Assembly (NCBI RefSeq): GCF_028023555.1
Contig: NZ_JAQIOY010000004.1
Coordinates: 1-64,000 of the forward strand
Source of the DNA: Thalassococcus_A lentus
GTDB taxonomy: Bacteria > Pseudomonadota > Alphaproteobacteria > Rhodobacterales > Rhodobacteraceae
Direction: 5' to 3'
Length of the DNA: 64,000 nucleotides
Part shown: piece after piece, positions 62,479 through 64,000 of the stretch
How the letters are laid out: every line of letters starts with the position of its first letter
Position numbering within the stretch: position 1 is the stretch's first letter
Made by a program: the position numbers and the translations under genes
The notes under the pieces: model-generated
What the model saw: the letters and a program-made list of their open reading frames with translations, nothing else
What the model was told of the DNA's origin: nothing
The model's database searches: none

Positions 62479-64000
62479 CTACGGCAAAACACTCGGATCA
62501 AATCCGCTGTCCAGCCGGTCCACGGGTTTTCGCGCCTTGCGGTCTTTCCGGCCTTGGGGCCCAATTTTCGCTTCTGGAACCTTCGTGCGTTTCTTGAGCT
62601 TTTTGTCGTCGTTCTTCTTGTACTTCGCTTCGGTGTTGATCGGCATCATTGTCCTGCCCATCCGGTTTTCTACGAGGTGCCGCGTCGCCAATGCCGCAGC
62701 AAAGCTCGTGCCGCCGCGTAGACTGGTTGAACACGATCCAATGCCCGCAGCCATCGTACCGAAATGGGCCGGTGCGTCCTCACATGGGAATGAGTAGTCA
62801 ATCATGCGGACTGTGTCGCACTGGTCTTTTCCCTTCATTACGGCGCTGTACGGAACCGGCTGACCATCGCTGCGCCGATGCCCGGAAATCACGGTCACGT
62901 GGTTTGAATTGGCCAAAGAGTTTTGGTTGCCCGCCTGCTTCACTTGCTCGGTCAGCCTGTCAAAGTCGCTTTGACGGATATCCCCGTGATCAAAGGGGCG
63001 GCCTGTGGCATCGGTCAAATCTGTGAACTTTGGGTCAGCAAAATAAGCACGGCGCACGGTCAAATTGTCAGAGCGCAAGGCCTGATCCACCTCGATGTCA
63101 CCGGTGATTTGAATGGGGTCATCGCGTTTGTTTTTCAAACGTATGCGCCACGCCCCGGCCGGGGCCAAGGCAATGTTTTCATTCTGCGGGATGTCCCCGG
63201 GAAATTGGGTCGGATTCACGATGAAGACATATTGAAAGCGGTATTTTGCGCCGCGTTCATGACGCTGAACAAAAACCATCCCGACGCGATCATCGCCAAC
63301 TTTCAAATCTGCATAATGTGGTTGGTCCGGTTGGTGCGGCGTTGCCAATTCAAGCGTTATGCCCGGCGCAGAAATTCCTATGTCCAGCGGCCAATCAGCA
63401 TCTGTCAGTTTTTCTGTCCAGAATTCGATCATGCTGGCTGTCTGATCTTCGGGTTGAACGTGAACCACGACGTCACTTTCCTGTTGTCCGGGCAGGCAAA
63501 ATTCGACGTGACTGCGTTCCAGATTGTTGTTGCCGATCGGCATAACAATCGTCGGCGCAGGCAATTGGCGCACCGCGCGCGCTTCGATTAATTGTGCGAT
63601 TGCACCTTCCAGGATTTCGAACCCGTCCTTTGGTCCTGCTTGTTGGCCGAAAGAAAGATTCACAAAGATCGACCAAGGCGTATCGTCGCCTGCAGATGAC
63701 GCGCCGAGCATGAGCGTGTCGATCCAGTGCAACGCCCGCGACAAAGCGCTAACCACAAAATAGGGAAGGAACGCGCCTGTGCGTCCAATGGCGCGTCGGG
63801 GAGGCAGGTTGATCAGAAAAATCGGCTGAGCACCCGTTTCGGGCCTGTCTTCAATCGGGCCATACCCCGCTGCAAGGTCAGCGCTGTGCATCCCGTGTGA
63901 GCTGTGGCGCATCATCCCGACACTGATGTCTTCGCCTGACCCGATCAAACCTCGATGTCGCAATGCCTGTTCTTCTGAAAACACACCGTTTTGTATGCGT
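62479..64000 (-). CDS. Second subtilisin-like (S8) protein, 5' end outside the window
   Basis: At least 507 residues; the frame is open through 64000, so the start and catalytic Asp lie outside. His is in RHSSHGMHSADLAAG, the oxyanion Asn in IFVNLSFGQQAG and Ser in RGGTSFAAALATRH. It is diverged from the first peptidase but has the same layout, with a long beta-rich insert between Asn and Ser (PIGNNNLERSHVEFCLPG). The C-terminal tail is strongly basic (YKKNDDKKLKKRTK). It converges on the 62128 gene. Confidence 0.8.
   Translation of the reverse strand, partial: RIQNGVFSEEQALRHRGLIGSGEDISVGMMRHSSHGMHSADLAAGYGPIEDRPETGAQPIFLINLPPRRAIGRTGAFLPYFVVSALSRALHWIDTLMLGASSAGDDTPWSIFVNLSFGQQAGPKDGFEILEGAIAQLIEARAVRQLPAPTIVMPIGNNNLERSHVEFCLPGQQESDVVVHVQPEDQTASMIEFWTEKLTDADWPLDIGISAPGITLELATPHQPDQPHYADLKVGDDRVGMVFVQRHERGAKYRFQYVFIVNPTQFPGDIPQNENIALAPAGAWRIRLKNKRDDPIQITGDIEVDQALRSDNLTVRRAYFADPKFTDLTDATGRPFDHGDIRQSDFDRLTEQVKQAGNQNSLANSNHVTVISGHRRSDGQPVPYSAVMKGKDQCDTVRMIDYSFPCEDAPAHFGTMAAGIGSCSTSLRGGTSFAAALATRHLVENRMGRTMMPINTEAKYKKNDDKKLKKRTKVPEAKIGPQGRKDRKARKPVDRLDSGFDPSVLP

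Overview
The window looks like accessory-rich chromosome (or a large plasmid) from an alphaproteobacterium of the Rhodobacterales, Roseobacter group. Pointers are the Anbu proteasome operon, a giant acidic RTX protein with a C-terminal Hint domain, the DUF6356 plus class II amidotransferase pair, and several alphaproteobacterial-type insertion sequences. No rRNA, tRNA or CRISPR array was found.

Layout. 1-118: end of an IS3-family element. 287-5452 (minus): a compact three-gene operon of an FAD/NAD(P)-binding protein, a trypsin-fold protein whose catalytic His appears lost, and a PIN-domain protein; this matches no system I know and is a strong candidate for a new conflict system. 6262-8582 (plus): a secreted transglutaminase-like protein, then a miniature secreted Rhs-core/toxin protein and its likely immunity gene. 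8595-12340: an insertion-sequence graveyard holding an IS1182 pseudogene, an ORF welded from three unrelated genes, two tyrosine-integrase remnants, a peptidoglycan-binding membrane protein and an IS3 remnant. 12666-19222 (plus): a 2103-residue SpvB/FG-GAP/RHS toxin and a small zinc-ribbon protein as likely immunity. 19478-28842: a type II secretion cluster (gspK-like, O, G, J, I, F, D, N/C-like, M, L, E) in an unusual interleaved order, with a possibly shortened gspE and gspK.

28879-29500 is a dead IS3 copy. 30009-33922 is the Anbu operon (ATP-grasp, alpha-E, transglutaminase, Anbu peptidase). 33968-39586 holds a divergent GntR regulator with a perfect palindromic operator, a polyamine-type ABC importer and an Asp/Glu/hydantoin racemase. 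39567-41184 is a 157-bp imperfect direct repeat flanking an IS5 relic and a truncated membrane gene. 41081-42638 holds a class II glutamine amidotransferase, a DUF6356 protein and an Lrp/AsnC regulator. 42722-53092 (minus) encodes a 3456-residue choice-of-anchor-L/RTX/Hint protein.

53826-64000 is the second candidate new system. It has two paralogous proteins of an unrecognised family, an unrecognised 212-residue protein, a winged-helix/TPR regulator preceded by three hexamers phased at exactly 11 bp, a PAP2/haloperoxidase-fold enzyme whose N-terminus is ten perfect Ser-Ala-Tyr repeats, and two subtilisin-like proteins without visible signal peptides, separated by a small hypothetical gene. 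The second subtilisin runs off the right edge. Co-function of this block is inferred from proximity and shared lack of known homologues, not shown.
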